A program made the translations under genes and the position numbers. Source: Zoogloeaceae bacterium (GTDB lineage: Bacteria > Pseudomonadota > Gammaproteobacteria > Burkholderiales > Rhodocyclaceae). Taken from it: a DNA stretch of 64,000 nt. The stretch lies in NCBI GenBank assembly GCA_024235655.1, contig JACKLY010000003.1, positions 62,001-126,000 on the forward strand. Direction: 5' to 3'. The notes beneath the pieces are model-generated. The model had not been told where the DNA came from and did no database searches. It saw nothing but the letters and a program-made list of their open reading frames with translations. Every line of letters begins with the position of its first letter. The first letter of the stretch is position 1. Of the stretch, positions 1 through 12,956 are shown piece after piece.

Positions 1-1
1 C

Positions 2-787
2 GTAATCACTGGCGTTGTCCCCGTATTCAACCTGCCAAAAATTCGTGATGGGCAACTCATCGTCAGCGGCGAGTTATTGGCCGCCATCTATTCAGGCGTG
101 GTGACCCAGTGGAATGATCCGATGATCCGCCGCCTGAATCCGGACATCACCCTGCCTGCCATGCGTATCGTTCCGGTCGTTCGCGCAGACGGCTCTGGAA
201 CAACCTACAATTTCTCTGATTATCTGGCGAAAGTAAGCCCGCCCTGGAAAGAAAAGATGGGGGTCGGCAACAGCCTGAAATGGCCTGCGCACGCGGCTCC
301 TGCAAAAGGCAGCAAGGGCGTGGCCTTGGCTGTTCAGGAAACCGTGGGCAGCATCGGCTATGTCGATTACAACTACACGCTTGAATACCGACTCAGCAAT
401 GCGCAGATCCGGCAGGAAAACGGTGCCCTGGTTGAAGCCAAGCCGACCACATTCCGCAATGCCCTGATGCAAAGCAGTTGGCTGAAAACGGGCGATTTTA
501 CGCAGACACTCACCAACCAGACCGGCCACGGCGCCTGGCCGATCACGATGGGCACCTTTGTTGCCATGCCCAGGATCGCCCCTGATCGTGAACGCGCCAA
601 GGGCATCATTCGCTTCTTTACCTGGGCTTTCATGAACGGGGATCAGTTGGCCAATCAGGTCAACTTCATCCGCCTGCCCGATGCCATTCAGGCCAAGGCC
701 TTCCGGGCAATGGCTGAAATTCGGGATAGTCAGGGTACGCCGCTTGGCGTGGGAGAGCTTGGCTACCGGCTTGCAGCAACCCCATAG
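2..787 (+). CDS. pstS: Phosphate ABC transporter substrate-binding protein (PstS family), 5' truncated by window edge
   Basis: The reading frame is open from the first bases of the window, so the true start lies upstream; only the C-terminal ~261 residues are visible. The segments GVVPVFNLP, SGELLAAIYSG and TQWNDP match the PstS family, whose periplasmic members bind inorganic phosphate for the PstCAB importer. A later segment (VRADGSGTTYNFSDYL) corresponds to the phosphate-binding Ser/Thr loop. The protein ends in LGVGELGYRLAATP. No pst permease genes follow; the next gene is on the other strand. It could be a PstS paralogue rather than the main transporter subunit, since its upstream neighbours are not visible. 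Confidence 0.85.
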   Translation, partial: VITGVVPVFNLPKIRDGQLIVSGELLAAIYSGVVTQWNDPMIRRLNPDITLPAMRIVPVVRADGSGTTYNFSDYLAKVSPPWKEKMGVGNSLKWPAHAAPAKGSKGVALAVQETVGSIGYVDYNYTLEYRLSNAQIRQENGALVEAKPTTFRNALMQSSWLKTGDFTQTLTNQTGHGAWPITMGTFVAMPRIAPDRERAKGIIRFFTWAFMNGDQLANQVNFIRLPDAIQAKAFRAMAEIRDSQGTPLGVGELGYRLAATP

Positions 788-816
788 GCCGCTGCAACCT
801 TATGCCGGGGCCAAGG

Positions 817-1185
817 CTAACGGCTGGTGGCGTTCCTGCCCCCTGATGGTTTTTCTCCTTTTCTGGCAGAAGGAGAAAAAATCTCACCGGCATTGTCGCC
901 GGCCGGGCGCTCCGGAATTTGCACAAAAACTTCATCCTGCTTGATCATGCCCAGTTCAAAGCGGGCTCGCTCTTCGATTGCTTCGTAACCCTGCTTGAGG
1001 TCACGCACTTCAGCATCCAGGCCGGCATTACGCGTTTCCAGCTTGCGATTGGCTTCCTTCTGCTGGGACAGCTGATAGTCATAATCCCAGACTCGCAACC
1101 AGCCGCCCTTGCCCAGCCACAGCGGGTACTGCAACAGGATCAGCACGGCGATGAGAGCGAAGGTCAGCCAGCGCACGTCAGCCAA
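817..1185 (-). CDS. ftsB: Cell division protein FtsB (septum formation initiator)
   Basis: A 122-residue bitopic protein: a short N-terminus, one membrane segment (about residues 6-24, [19 protein letters not shown]), then a coiled coil (about 35-75, [20 protein letters not shown] and on) and the typical [20 protein letters not shown] end of the DivIC/FtsB domain. FtsB joins FtsL and FtsQ in the divisome in the inner membrane. It lies 79 bases downstream of eno on the same strand, the usual betaproteobacterial arrangement. The last ~25 residues (from [13 protein letters not shown]) look low-complexity and coincide with an 11-bp inverted repeat, so the tail may be a recent extension. Confidence 0.92.
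   Translation of the reverse strand: MADVRWLTFALIAVLILLQYPLWLGKGGWLRVWDYDYQLSQQKEANRKLETRNAGLDAEVRDLKQGYEAIEERARFELGMIKQDEVFVQIPERPAGDNAGEIFSPSARKGEKPSGGRNATSR
850..880. repeat. Perfect 11-bp inverted repeat inside the 3' end of ftsB
   Basis: The arm TTTTTCTCCTT (850-860) is the exact reverse complement of AAGGAGAAAAA (870-880), with a 9-base loop. It lies inside the coding sequence for the variable FtsB tail. No U-tract follows on either strand, so it is not a classical intrinsic terminator. It could be a dispersed repeat or a 3'-end stabilising hairpin. Confidence 0.6.
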
Positions 1186-1264
1186 ACTCCGGCAGAAATG
1201 CTGGAAGGGCGAGCCACCATTGCAGTGACTCGCCCTTCATTCGACAAACCTGTTTGAAAAATGA

Positions 1265-5404
<4,140 letters not shown>

Positions 5405-5485
5405 TCAAAACCGGAATCGGGTTTTTGCAGATTGTTTTTGAGCTCCCCCTGGAACGACACGGAAAGCCGACTACTCAACGTTCCT

Positions 5486-6058
5486 TCATGGTCCGATGCA
5501 ATCAGGATGAGGCAATACAGGGCAGCTATCCTGCTTATCATCGCGTATGGCGCACACACGCTGGATCACGGCCGGCTTGGGGAAAGCAACCTCTCCCTCC
5601 TCATAAGCCACAACGCGCAAGCCACCGGCGGCAGCCACTTCCAACAGCTCCTGCGGGCGCAACAGATAATCCGGGTTCGATGGGCGGCCGAGGCGCTCAT
5701 TCCCGATCATGAACGTTTCATAGATCAGTACCCCGCCCTCGACCAGTGCCCCCTCAATCAGTGGCAACAACGAACGGTGCAGGTAATTAGTGACGACAAT
5801 GCCGTCAAACCGACGCCCGGCATATGGCCAATGCCCATGCTCAAGATCCGCCACCCGCACCGAAATACCCGCTACCGCACGAAGATGCGTCAGTGCCTCC
5901 GCGTCTCGATCAACCGCCTCCACCGAATACCCGCTAGCCGCCAGCAGCCGGGAATGGCGCCCGCTACCACTGGCCAGATCAAGTACGGCCCCACCTTGAC
6001 GGATGATCGGTGCAAAACGCCTGACCCAGGCAGAAACTACGGATGTCTGCTCATGCAT
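5486..6058 (-). CDS. Class I SAM-dependent methyltransferase
   Basis: A 190-residue protein with a Rossmann-type methyltransferase core: motif I GAVLDLASGSGRHSRLLA (about 21-38), the acidic end of beta-2 (VEAVDRD), and a late motif GGVLIYETFMIGNERLG. The substrate is not evident; the short single-domain form resembles TehB/UbiE-like small methyltransferases. The start at 6058 was chosen because GGGAGG sits six bases upstream; the frame stays open 33 codons further but without a ribosome site and overlapping the divergent OsmC promoter. It is divergent from the OsmC gene and upstream of pyrG. Confidence 0.8.
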   Translation of the reverse strand: MHEQTSVVSAWVRRFAPIIRQGGAVLDLASGSGRHSRLLAASGYSVEAVDRDAEALTHLRAVAGISVRVADLEHGHWPYAGRRFDGIVVTNYLHRSLLPLIEGALVEGGVLIYETFMIGNERLGRPSNPDYLLRPQELLEVAAAGGLRVVAYEEGEVAFPKPAVIQRVCAIRDDKQDSCPVLPHPDCIGP

Positions 6059-6131
6059 GTCGCCTCCCTTCGCGAATCTGATGATTGGGCTATGATCTCC
6101 CGCCAATGTATACGAGTTCAAGGAGAACCGA

Positions 6132-6575
6132 ATGGCCAGCAATCCCAGCCATGTCACCGTTGCCGAGAATGCACAGGGACGCTATCAACAATCCGTCGAG
6201 GCAGGTGCGCACCACCTGATTGCCGACGAATCCCTCAGCACGGGCGGTGCAGATGCCGGCCCTGCACCTTTCGAATACCTGCTTGCCGCACTCGGCGCAT
6301 GCACTTCGATGACATTGCGCATGTACGCAGAATTGAAACAACTGCCCCTGACTCACGTTGCCGTCTTCCTGACTCACGAAAAGGTCGATGCTGAAGGGGG
6401 CAGAAAAATCGACAGGATCAACCGCCAGATCACACTGGAAGGCGATCTCACGCAGGCACAACGGCAACGCATGCTCGAAATTGCCAACCGCTGCCCTGTG
6501 CACCGGGCTATCACCGGCAATCTTGAAGTCGACAGTTCGCTTGCAGAAGTTGCGGGAGCATCCGCTCACGATTAG
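6132..6575 (+). CDS. OsmC family protein (peroxidase-like/redox protein)
   Basis: A 147-residue OsmC/YhfA-type protein. The two redox cysteines expected for thiol-dependent peroxide reduction are present in LGACTSMTLRMYAE (about residue 57) and NRCPVHRAI (about 121). The conserved GGADAGPAPFEYLLAALG stretch precedes the first cysteine. It has no signal peptide and is probably a cytoplasmic dimer. AAGGAGAA lies about six bases upstream of the ATG. It stands alone between the divergent methyltransferase and the Pat-like gene 100 bases downstream. Confidence 0.9.
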   Translation: MASNPSHVTVAENAQGRYQQSVEAGAHHLIADESLSTGGADAGPAPFEYLLAALGACTSMTLRMYAELKQLPLTHVAVFLTHEKVDAEGGRKIDRINRQITLEGDLTQAQRQRMLEIANRCPVHRAITGNLEVDSSLAEVAGASAHD

Positions 6576-6675
6576 GAGAAAGTACCGAGATTTTATCGAT
6601 GTTCTGTGCTAAATTGGTGCAACGCACAAACTGCACTGATCAATACAATACACAACACCCACAAGGTGGCTAAAA

Positions 6676-9369
6676 ATGCTTGAACAGCACTATCTCACCA
6701 GCCTTTTTGAACCCAAATCGGTCGCTGTCATTGGCGCATCGGAGCGGGAAAACTCGGTTGGCAACATCATTTTCCACAACATCCTCGATTCCGGCTACAA
6801 GGGCAGGCTCTATGCCATCAACCCGAAACACCAGACGATTCAGGGGGTTGCCGCCCATGCCAATATTGAGGAAATCAGCGCCCGGGTCGAACTCGCTGTT
6901 ATTTGCACTCGCCCACAGACAGTCCCGGGCATCGTCGAAGAGTGTGGCCGTAGCGGCATCAAGAACGTCATTGTAATCACCTCCGGCTTTGCCGAAGCCG
7001 GCCATTCCGGTGCGGCACTTGAGCGCAAGATGCTCGAAATCGCCCGCAGCTATAACGTTCGCGTGCTGGGTCCCAACTGCCTGGGCATCATCCGTCCGTC
7101 GCTCGGTCTCAACGCCACTTTTGCCAAGGTAACGGCCAACACCGGCAACCTGGCCCTTGTTTCTCAGTCTGGCGCCATGTGTTCGGCTGTGCTCGATTGG
7201 GCAAAATCAAACGGCGTCGGTTTTTCCAGCGTCATTTCACTGGGCAGCACGGCTGACGTCGACTTTGGCGAAATTCTCGATTACCTGATTTACGACAACC
7301 GCACCCATTACATCCTGCTTTACGTCGAAGGCATCCGCAATTCGCGTCGTTTCATGAGTGCACTGCGCTCTGCCGCGCGGATCAAGCCGATCATCCTGCT
7401 CAAGGCTGGCCGCCATGCGGCGGGCTCTGCTGCCGTGCAAACGCACTCCGGCATGATCGCTGGCTCCGACATTGTTTTTGATGCCGCCGTTCGCCGTGCC
7501 GGCGTGGTTCGCGTCAAGAACGTCGGACAACTGTTCTACGCGGCCAAGGCATTGGCTTCCAAGTTCCGCCCCTACGGCAAGCGACTGGTCATCATCACCA
7601 ATGGTGGCGGGCCTGGCGCAATGGCTGCCGACCGCGCCGGTGATCTGGAAATCCCGCTGGCAGAGTTGAACATGGACACCATCCAGAAACTCAATGCCTG
7701 CCTGCCTCCCACCTGGTCGCACAGCAACCCGATCGATATCGTCGGCGATGCCACGCCGGAGCGTTACCGGGATGCCATTCTGGCTGTCGCGGCGGATGCC
7801 GATGTAGACGGCATCCTCGTCATGCTGACACCGCAGGCAATGACCCACCCGGACGAAGTCGCCAAAGCTGTCATCGAAGCCCACGAAAAAACCGGCACCG
7901 CCTTGCTGACTTGCTGGATGGGTGAAGAGCAAGTTGCCAGTGCCCGAAAAACACTTGAGGAAGCTGGAATTCCGGCTTTCCGCATGCCCGAGACAGCGGT
8001 CGAGCTCTACTACCACATCTCCACCTACTACCGTAACCAGAAGCTGTTGCTGCAGACACCGATGCCGACCAGCCGCAACCAGCGCTCGGAAACAGAAGGC
8101 GCGAAGATGCTGATCGAAGCGGTTCTCTCGGAACGTCGCAAGGTGCTGTCGGAAATGGAATCGAAAGCCATTCTGCGTGCCTTCCGTATCCCGGTTGCAC
8201 AGACCATGGTCGCACGCACCCCGACCGAAGCTTTGCTGCTGGCTGAACAGATCGGCTTCCCGATCGCCATGAAGGTGGATTCGCCCGATCTGGTGCACAA
8301 GAGCGATGCCGGCGGCGTGCGCCTGAACATCACCAATGCCCCGGCCGTGCGCAACGCCTACCACGACATCATCGACACGGTAACCAAGAAGCACCCAAGC
8401 GCCCGCATCAACGGCGTTTCGATCGAGCCCTACCTGGCTCGCCCGAATGGTCGCGAACTGATGCTGGGCGTGGTTCGTGATCCGATTTTCGGGCCGATCA
8501 TCATCTTTGGCGCCGGCGGCACTGAAGTCGAGATTTTCAGCGACCGAGCCGTCGCCCTCCCCCCACTGAACGGTTTCCTGGCACAGGATCTGATCCGCTC
8601 AACCCGCGCCTCAAAGCTGCTCGGCGAATTCCGCAACATGCCCCCCGCAGACATGAAGGCACTGGAAAAAGTGCTGCTGAACATCTCCGAGATGGTCTGC
8701 GAACTGCCCTGGTTGCAGGAGCTTGATCTGAACCCGCTGATCGTCGACGAGAACGGCGCCATCGCTGCCGATGCCCGTATCGTCATTGATCACGCTTCAG
8801 TATCCGGTGATCGTTATTCGCACATGGCAATCCATCCCTACCCTGTCCACCTGATGCAGGAATGGCAGTCACCCAGCGGCGAGCAGATCACGATCCGCCC
8901 GATTCGCCCGGAAGACGCAGAAATGGAAAAGAACTTCGTCCTCAACATGTCGGACGAAAGCAAGTATTTCCGCTTCATGGACACCATCCGGGAGCTGACC
9001 CAGCCGATGCTCGTTCGCTTCACGCAGATCGACTACGACCGTGAAATGGCGCTGGTAGCAACCATTGAAGAGGAAGATGGCACGGAAAAGCAGATCGGTG
9101 TTTCGCGCTACGTTTCCAACCCGGATGGTGAGTCAGTTGAATTTGCGCTGGCCGTGGCCGATGACTGGCAGAAGCACGGCATTGGCCGCAAACTGATGAC
9201 CGCACTGATCGAATGCGCCCGGACCAAGGGGTATCGTGCCGTTGTGGGTGATGTTCTGGCGCTGAATACCAAGATGTTCCGGCTGATGACCAGTCTTGGT
9301 TTCACGATTCATCCGCACCCGGACGATGCTGCCGTGAAACGTGTCGTCAAGCCGCTGCAACAGACCTGA
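6676..9369 (+). CDS. pat: Pat/YfiQ-type protein: ADP-forming acyl-CoA synthetase-like domains fused to GNAT acetyltransferase
   Basis: An 897-residue fusion. Domains in order: CoA-binding Rossmann domain (about 10-135, SVAVIGASERENSVGN), succinyl-CoA ligase-like flavodoxin domains (about 150-460), ATP-grasp domain (about 480-705), and a C-terminal GNAT domain (about 735-890, VADDWQKHGIGRKLM). Homologues such as Salmonella Pat and E. coli PatZ acetylate lysines of acetyl-CoA synthetase and other enzymes. Unusually for a pure protein acetyltransferase, the motif QTHSGMIAGSD keeps a His at residue 257, where NDP-forming acyl-CoA synthetases carry the phosphorylated His; synthetase activity is therefore possible. 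AAGGTGG precedes the ATG. A strong hairpin terminator follows. Confidence 0.93.
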   Translation: MLEQHYLTSLFEPKSVAVIGASERENSVGNIIFHNILDSGYKGRLYAINPKHQTIQGVAAHANIEEISARVELAVICTRPQTVPGIVEECGRSGIKNVIVITSGFAEAGHSGAALERKMLEIARSYNVRVLGPNCLGIIRPSLGLNATFAKVTANTGNLALVSQSGAMCSAVLDWAKSNGVGFSSVISLGSTADVDFGEILDYLIYDNRTHYILLYVEGIRNSRRFMSALRSAARIKPIILLKAGRHAAGSAAVQTHSGMIAGSDIVFDAAVRRAGVVRVKNVGQLFYAAKALASKFRPYGKRLVIITNGGGPGAMAADRAGDLEIPLAELNMDTIQKLNACLPPTWSHSNPIDIVGDATPERYRDAILAVAADADVDGILVMLTPQAMTHPDEVAKAVIEAHEKTGTALLTCWMGEEQVASARKTLEEAGIPAFRMPETAVELYYHISTYYRNQKLLLQTPMPTSRNQRSETEGAKMLIEAVLSERRKVLSEMESKAILRAFRIPVAQTMVARTPTEALLLAEQIGFPIAMKVDSPDLVHKSDAGGVRLNITNAPAVRNAYHDIIDTVTKKHPSARINGVSIEPYLARPNGRELMLGVVRDPIFGPIIIFGAGGTEVEIFSDRAVALPPLNGFLAQDLIRSTRASKLLGEFRNMPPADMKALEKVLLNISEMVCELPWLQELDLNPLIVDENGAIAADARIVIDHASVSGDRYSHMAIHPYPVHLMQEWQSPSGEQITIRPIRPEDAEMEKNFVLNMSDESKYFRFMDTIRELTQPMLVRFTQIDYDREMALVATIEEEDGTEKQIGVSRYVSNPDGESVEFALAVADDWQKHGIGRKLMTALIECARTKGYRAVVGDVLALNTKMFRLMTSLGFTIHPHPDDAAVKRVVKPLQQT

Positions 9370-9388
9370 GAACGTATTCAACAAACAA

Positions 9389-9423
9389 AAACGGCAAGGC
9401 CATTGGCCTTGCCGTTTGTTTTT
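9389..9423. terminator. Bidirectional intrinsic terminator after pat
   Basis: A perfect 13-bp stem (AAACGGCAAGGCC, 9389-9401; GGCCTTGCCGTTT, 9405-9417) with a three-base loop is followed by GTTTTT on the plus strand and has an A-rich left flank, giving a U-tract on the minus strand too. It lies between the convergent pat and DUF3460 genes and probably serves both. Confidence 0.92.
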
Positions 9424-9437
9424 CCCGAAAGAAAAAA

Positions 9438-9632
9438 TCAGAAATCGAAATTCACGTCGTACGGGTAGGATTTGTTGGGTTCCTGAGCCTGGCGAAATTT
9501 TCCCTGCTCATCAAGATTGATTTTCTTGTCCCACCAGATGGCACGCCCGACACGCTGATCCTCGGCCCATTCAGGGTTCTGGCTCATCATTTCACGCATG
9601 AACTTGGTGTGGTCAGACTCATAAAGCGCCAT
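9438..9632 (-). CDS. DUF3460 family protein
   Basis: A 64-residue acidic, Trp-containing cytosolic protein: LYESDHTKFMREMMSQNP, then WAEDQRVGRAIWWDKK, ending KSYPYDVNFDF. The pattern fits the DUF3460 family, which is largely confined to betaproteobacteria; no function is known. It lies 57 bases downstream of the DUF3567 gene on the same strand and ends just before the shared terminator, so the two are probably cotranscribed. Confidence 0.85.
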   Translation of the reverse strand: MALYESDHTKFMREMMSQNPEWAEDQRVGRAIWWDKKINLDEQGKFRQAQEPNKSYPYDVNFDF

Positions 9633-9689
9633 GAAAATCTCCGGTACGAATTCGCGAAAGCGGCGATTATACCCGCAAAATCCCCAGAC

Positions 9690-9923
9690 TCAGTGGAAGC
9701 GGATGGGCCGGGATACCCCGTCGCAATACTCATCGAGAAAATCGTCGATGGTTTCCTCATCACGCTCGTCTTCCGGAATTGAATCAATTGCTTGCCGGAA
9801 GCGGAAAGCCACTTCGCCCTGAATGAACAGAGTGCGGCTTGATTCCTTGTCCACCAGCTCAAATCCTTGCTGTGCCGGATAGGCGAGAATCGAATAGTGC
9901 TCACTGTTGTAGACCATATCCAT
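9690..9923 (-). CDS. DUF3567 family protein
   Basis: A 77-residue protein beginning MDMVYNSEHYSILAYPAQQG, with FELVDKESSRTLFIQGEVA and an acidic helical tail. This matches DUF3567, another small betaproteobacterial family of unknown function. GAAAGGAG lies upstream of the start on the minus strand. A larger overlapping frame exists but lacks protein-like character. The gene is followed by DUF3460. Confidence 0.83.
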   Translation of the reverse strand: MDMVYNSEHYSILAYPAQQGFELVDKESSRTLFIQGEVAFRFRQAIDSIPEDERDEETIDDFLDEYCDGVSRPIRFH

Positions 9924-10045
9924 GGCGCACTCCTTTCATCTTGTACTTCGAAGATGGGGACCAACGTCAATGCTTCAAGCAGTCAGACAACACACAAAAA
10001 CCGAGACGCTTTAAAGAAGATAACGGCATCAGAGTTTCTGCATTT

Positions 10046-10081
10046 AGGGGCATTGCGATGTGCTGTAAACACATCGCCCCT
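10046..10081. other. Stem-loop downstream of clpB
   Basis: GCGATGTG (10055-10062) pairs perfectly with CACATCGC (10070-10077) across a 7-base loop; the flanking GGGG (10047-10050) and CCCC (10077-10080) extend the stem past a small bulge. It lies about 50 bases beyond the clpB stop in the 205-base gap before DUF3567. No U-tract follows, so it is either a weak or Rho-assisted terminator or a 3'-end protector of the clpB mRNA. The rest of this gap shows nothing else. Confidence 0.55.
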
Positions 10082-10128
10082 GCACTTGCTCCTACTGTAC
10101 TGCCATGCGTGAGCAAAGCCAATACCTG

Positions 10129-12723
10129 TCAGCTCGCAGCCGACTCTGTTTTGGCAAACACGATCCCCCCCTCGCCATGACGCACCTGGATATGATCCTT
10201 TGCACCAAATCGCCCTTCGAGAATCAACTTTGCCAGCGGGTTCTCGATCTGCTGCTGGATCGCACGCTTCAGCGGCCTTGCCCCGAACACCGGGTCAAAA
10301 CCGGCTTTTGCCAATTCAAGCAAGGCAGCATCTTCAACCACGAGCGTCATCTCCATCTGCGCCAGCCGTTTTTCCAGATAGCCGAGCTGGATTTTGGCAA
10401 TTGAAGCAATGTTCTTCTCGTCGAGGCTGTGGAATACGACCACTTCATCAATGCGGTTGATGAACTCGGGGCGGAAATAGGTCTTCACCTCAGCCATTAC
10501 TGCTACCTTCACTGCGCCGTAGTCGGTGCCGGCCATGCTCTGGATCATCTGGCTGCCCAGGTTCGAGGTCATCACGATGACTGTATTCTTGAAGTCCACG
10601 GTGCGTCCCTGCCCGTCAGTCATGCGGCCGTCGTCGAGCACCTGCAGGAGCACATTGAAGACGTCCGGATGTGCCTTCTCGACTTCGTCGAGCAGGATCA
10701 CGCTGTACGGCTTCCTGCGAACCGCTTCGGTCAGGTAACCGCCCTCCTCGTAGCCGACGTAGCCGGGGGGGGCGCCGATCAGGCGGGCAACCGAGTGCTT
10801 CTCCATGAACTCGCTCATGTCGATACGGATCAGGTGCTCCTCCGAGTCAAACATGAACTCGGCCAGCGCCTTGCATAGCTCGGTCTTGCCGACGCCCGTC
10901 GGGCCGAGGAAGAGGAAGGAGCCATAGGGACGATTCGGGTCAGCGAGGCCGGCACGTGAACGGCGGATGGCATCGGCCACCATGCTCACGGCTTCGTTCT
11001 GGCCGACCACGCGTTGATGCAGTCGATCCTCCATTTTCAGCAACTTGTCGCGCTCGCCCTGCATCATCTTGCTCACCGGGATGCCGGTGGCACGGCTGAC
11101 TACCTCGGCGATTTCCTCGGCACCCACATGGGTGCGCAGCAACTTGTTCTTCGCAACACCATCGCCCGCCACTTCGGCAGCCTTCAACTGGGCTTCCAGT
11201 TGCGGCAACTGCCCGTATTGCAGCTCGGCCAGTTTGTCATACTGGCCCTTGCGCTGCAGATCGGCCATCTGCACCTTGAGCTTCTCGATTTCTTCCTTGA
11301 TGTGCGCCGAGCCATGTACCTGGGCCTTCTCGGCTTTCCAGATTTCCTCGAGGTCGGAATACTCCTTTTCCAGGCGCGCGATCTCCTCCTCGATCAGCCC
11401 GAAGCGCTTGATCGAAGCCTCATCCTTTTCCTTCCTGACCGCTTCACGTTCAATTTTCAGCTGGATGATGCGACGGTCGAGCTTGTCCATCGACTCCGGT
11501 TTGGAGTCGATTTCCATCTTGATGCGGGCTGCTGCCTCATCAATCAGGTCGATCGCCTTGTCCGGCAGGAAGCGGTCGGTGATATAGCGGTGGCTCAACT
11601 CCGCAGCGGCGACGATGGCCGGGTCGGTAATATCGACGCCGTGATGCAGCTCGTACTTCTCCTGCAAACCGCGCAGGATGGCGATAGTTGCTTCAACACT
11701 CGGCTCCTCGACCAGCACCTTCTGGAAGCGGCGCTCCAGCGCGGCATCCTTCTCGATGTACTTGCGGTATTCGTTGAGCGTGGTGGCGCCAATGCAGTGC
11801 AACTCGCCGCGCGCCAATGCCGGCTTCAGCATGTTGCCAGCGTCGATGGCGCCCTCGGCCTTGCCGGCACCGACCATGGTATGCAATTCGTCGATAAACA
11901 GGATGATGCGGCCTTCGTCTTTCGCCACATCCTTCAGCACCGCCTTCAGCCGTTCCTCGAACTCGCCGCGATACTTGGCACCGGCCAGGAGGCCGGCCAT
12001 GTCGAGCACCAGCACCTTCTTGCCCTTCAAGGTTTCCGGCACTTCCTCGTTGACAATGCGTTGCGCCAGCCCCTCGACAATGGCTGTCTTGCCGACACCC
12101 GGCTCACCAATCAGCACTGGGTTGTTCTTGGTGCGGCGCTGCAGGATCTGGATGGCACGGCGGATCTCGTCATCGCGGCCGATGACCGGGTCGAGCTTGC
12201 CCATGCGGGCGCGCTCAGTGAGGTCGATGCAGTATTTTTTCAGCGACTCGCGCTGACCTTCGGCTTCCTGAGAGTCGACACCCTGGCCACCGCGAACGGC
12301 GTCGATGGCGGCCTCCAGTGACTTGCGTGCGAGGCCGTGCTGCTTGGCAATTCGCCCGGTCTCGTTCTTGTCGTCACACAGGGCAAGCAGGAACATCTCG
12401 CTGGCAATGAACTGGTCGCCACGCTTCTGTGCTTCCTTGTCCGTGATATTGAGCAAGTTGCCGAGGTCACGGCCAATGCTCACCTCACCGCCATGCCCTG
12501 AAACTTGCGGCAGGCGATCGATGGCCTTGTCGAGGTCGGTACGTAGCGCGGGGACGTTAACGCCGGCACGCGCCAGCAAGGAAGCCGTGCCACCCTCTTC
12601 CTGCTCTATCAGCGCCAACAGCAAATGCTGCGGCTCGATCATCTGGTTGTCGTGACCGTTGGCCAGGCTTTGGGCATCGCCCAATGCCTGCTGGAATTTG
12701 GTGGTGAATTTATCAAAGCGCAT
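10129..12723 (-). CDS. clpB: ATP-dependent chaperone ClpB
   Basis: An 864-residue Hsp100 disaggregase, rescuing aggregated proteins in the cytoplasm with DnaK. Order: Clp N-domain repeats (1-145), first AAA+ module with Walker [11 protein letters not shown] (about 205) and [13 protein letters not shown], the long coiled-coil middle domain (about 405-525), second AAA+ module with Walker [11 protein letters not shown] (about 607), and the ClpB-type C-terminal domain ([20 protein letters not shown]). No ClpP-binding loop is evident, as expected of ClpB. A sigma32-type promoter precedes it. Length is normal (E. coli 857). Confidence 0.98.
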   Translation of the reverse strand: MRFDKFTTKFQQALGDAQSLANGHDNQMIEPQHLLLALIEQEEGGTASLLARAGVNVPALRTDLDKAIDRLPQVSGHGGEVSIGRDLGNLLNITDKEAQKRGDQFIASEMFLLALCDDKNETGRIAKQHGLARKSLEAAIDAVRGGQGVDSQEAEGQRESLKKYCIDLTERARMGKLDPVIGRDDEIRRAIQILQRRTKNNPVLIGEPGVGKTAIVEGLAQRIVNEEVPETLKGKKVLVLDMAGLLAGAKYRGEFEERLKAVLKDVAKDEGRIILFIDELHTMVGAGKAEGAIDAGNMLKPALARGELHCIGATTLNEYRKYIEKDAALERRFQKVLVEEPSVEATIAILRGLQEKYELHHGVDITDPAIVAAAELSHRYITDRFLPDKAIDLIDEAAARIKMEIDSKPESMDKLDRRIIQLKIEREAVRKEKDEASIKRFGLIEEEIARLEKEYSDLEEIWKAEKAQVHGSAHIKEEIEKLKVQMADLQRKGQYDKLAELQYGQLPQLEAQLKAAEVAGDGVAKNKLLRTHVGAEEIAEVVSRATGIPVSKMMQGERDKLLKMEDRLHQRVVGQNEAVSMVADAIRRSRAGLADPNRPYGSFLFLGPTGVGKTELCKALAEFMFDSEEHLIRIDMSEFMEKHSVARLIGAPPGYVGYEEGGYLTEAVRRKPYSVILLDEVEKAHPDVFNVLLQVLDDGRMTDGQGRTVDFKNTVIVMTSNLGSQMIQSMAGTDYGAVKVAVMAEVKTYFRPEFINRIDEVVVFHSLDEKNIASIAKIQLGYLEKRLAQMEMTLVVEDAALLELAKAGFDPVFGARPLKRAIQQQIENPLAKLILEGRFGAKDHIQVRHGEGGIVFAKTESAAS

Positions 12724-12755
12724 TTTCGGTTCCTCTCGGGAGCGGGTTACCCGGC

Positions 12756-12783
12756 AGATGGGGGAGAAGCCCCGGATTTCAAC
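12756..12783 (-). promoter_or_regulatory. Sigma32 (heat-shock) promoter of clpB
   Basis: Read on the minus strand, GTTGAAA is followed after 13 bases by CCCCATCT, close to the sigma32 consensus CTTGAAA-N13-17-CCCCATNT. The -10 element ends 33 bases before the clpB start, leaving a short leader. Heat-shock control of clpB is established in proteobacteria; the assignment here rests on the sequence match and position. Confidence 0.85.
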
Positions 12784-12802
12784 ACCCCGTCATCACGCGA
12801 CC

Positions 12803-12818
12803 GTCTCCCGTTTGAGAC
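12803..12818. promoter_or_regulatory. Candidate activator site: GTCTC-N6-GAGAC dyad
   Basis: Half-sites GTCTC (12803-12807) and GAGAC (12814-12818) face each other about 90 bases upstream of a sigma54 -24 element, a usual distance for an enhancer-binding-protein site. Related GTCTC/GAGAC elements recur at 13410-13414, 13426-13430 and 14947-14951 around the sigma54 activator gene. Binding by that activator is an inference. Confidence 0.4.
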
Positions 12819-12893
12819 AGAGCACCGTCCCCATTTCTGGAATGCCCCACGATGCTCACGGTATATGGCTTGTTTTTCAACAACTTGACAACT

Positions 12894-12909
12894 TGGCACG
12901 GCACTTGCA
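12894..12909 (+). promoter_or_regulatory. Sigma54 (-24/-12) promoter upstream of the SDR fragment
   Basis: TGGCACG (12894-12900), four bases, then TTGCA (12905-12909) matches the RpoN consensus TGGCACG-N4-TTGCW exactly. Transcription would start near 12921, giving a short leader with a strong GGAGG ribosome site before the ATG at 12957. A sigma54-dependent activator is encoded 530 bases downstream. Confidence 0.88.
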
Positions 12910-12956
12910 CTTCAGGCTGCACAAAAGAATAAATCTGAATTCCTCCGGAGGAAGAC

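Noticed and set aside
5425..6394. Rightward 320-codon frame opposite the methyltransferase
   Set aside because: Rich in Arg, Pro, His and Gln without domains; the opposite strand holds a clear SAM methyltransferase with a good ribosome site.
7237..8394. Leftward 385-codon frame opposite the Pat-like gene
   Set aside because: Antisense shadow; the sense frame is a full conserved multidomain protein.
11014..12321. Long open frame (435 codons) on the plus strand opposite clpB
   Set aside because: Antisense to a well-conserved gene; composition rich in H, L and Q as expected of a mirrored GC-rich frame; no ribosome site or family match.
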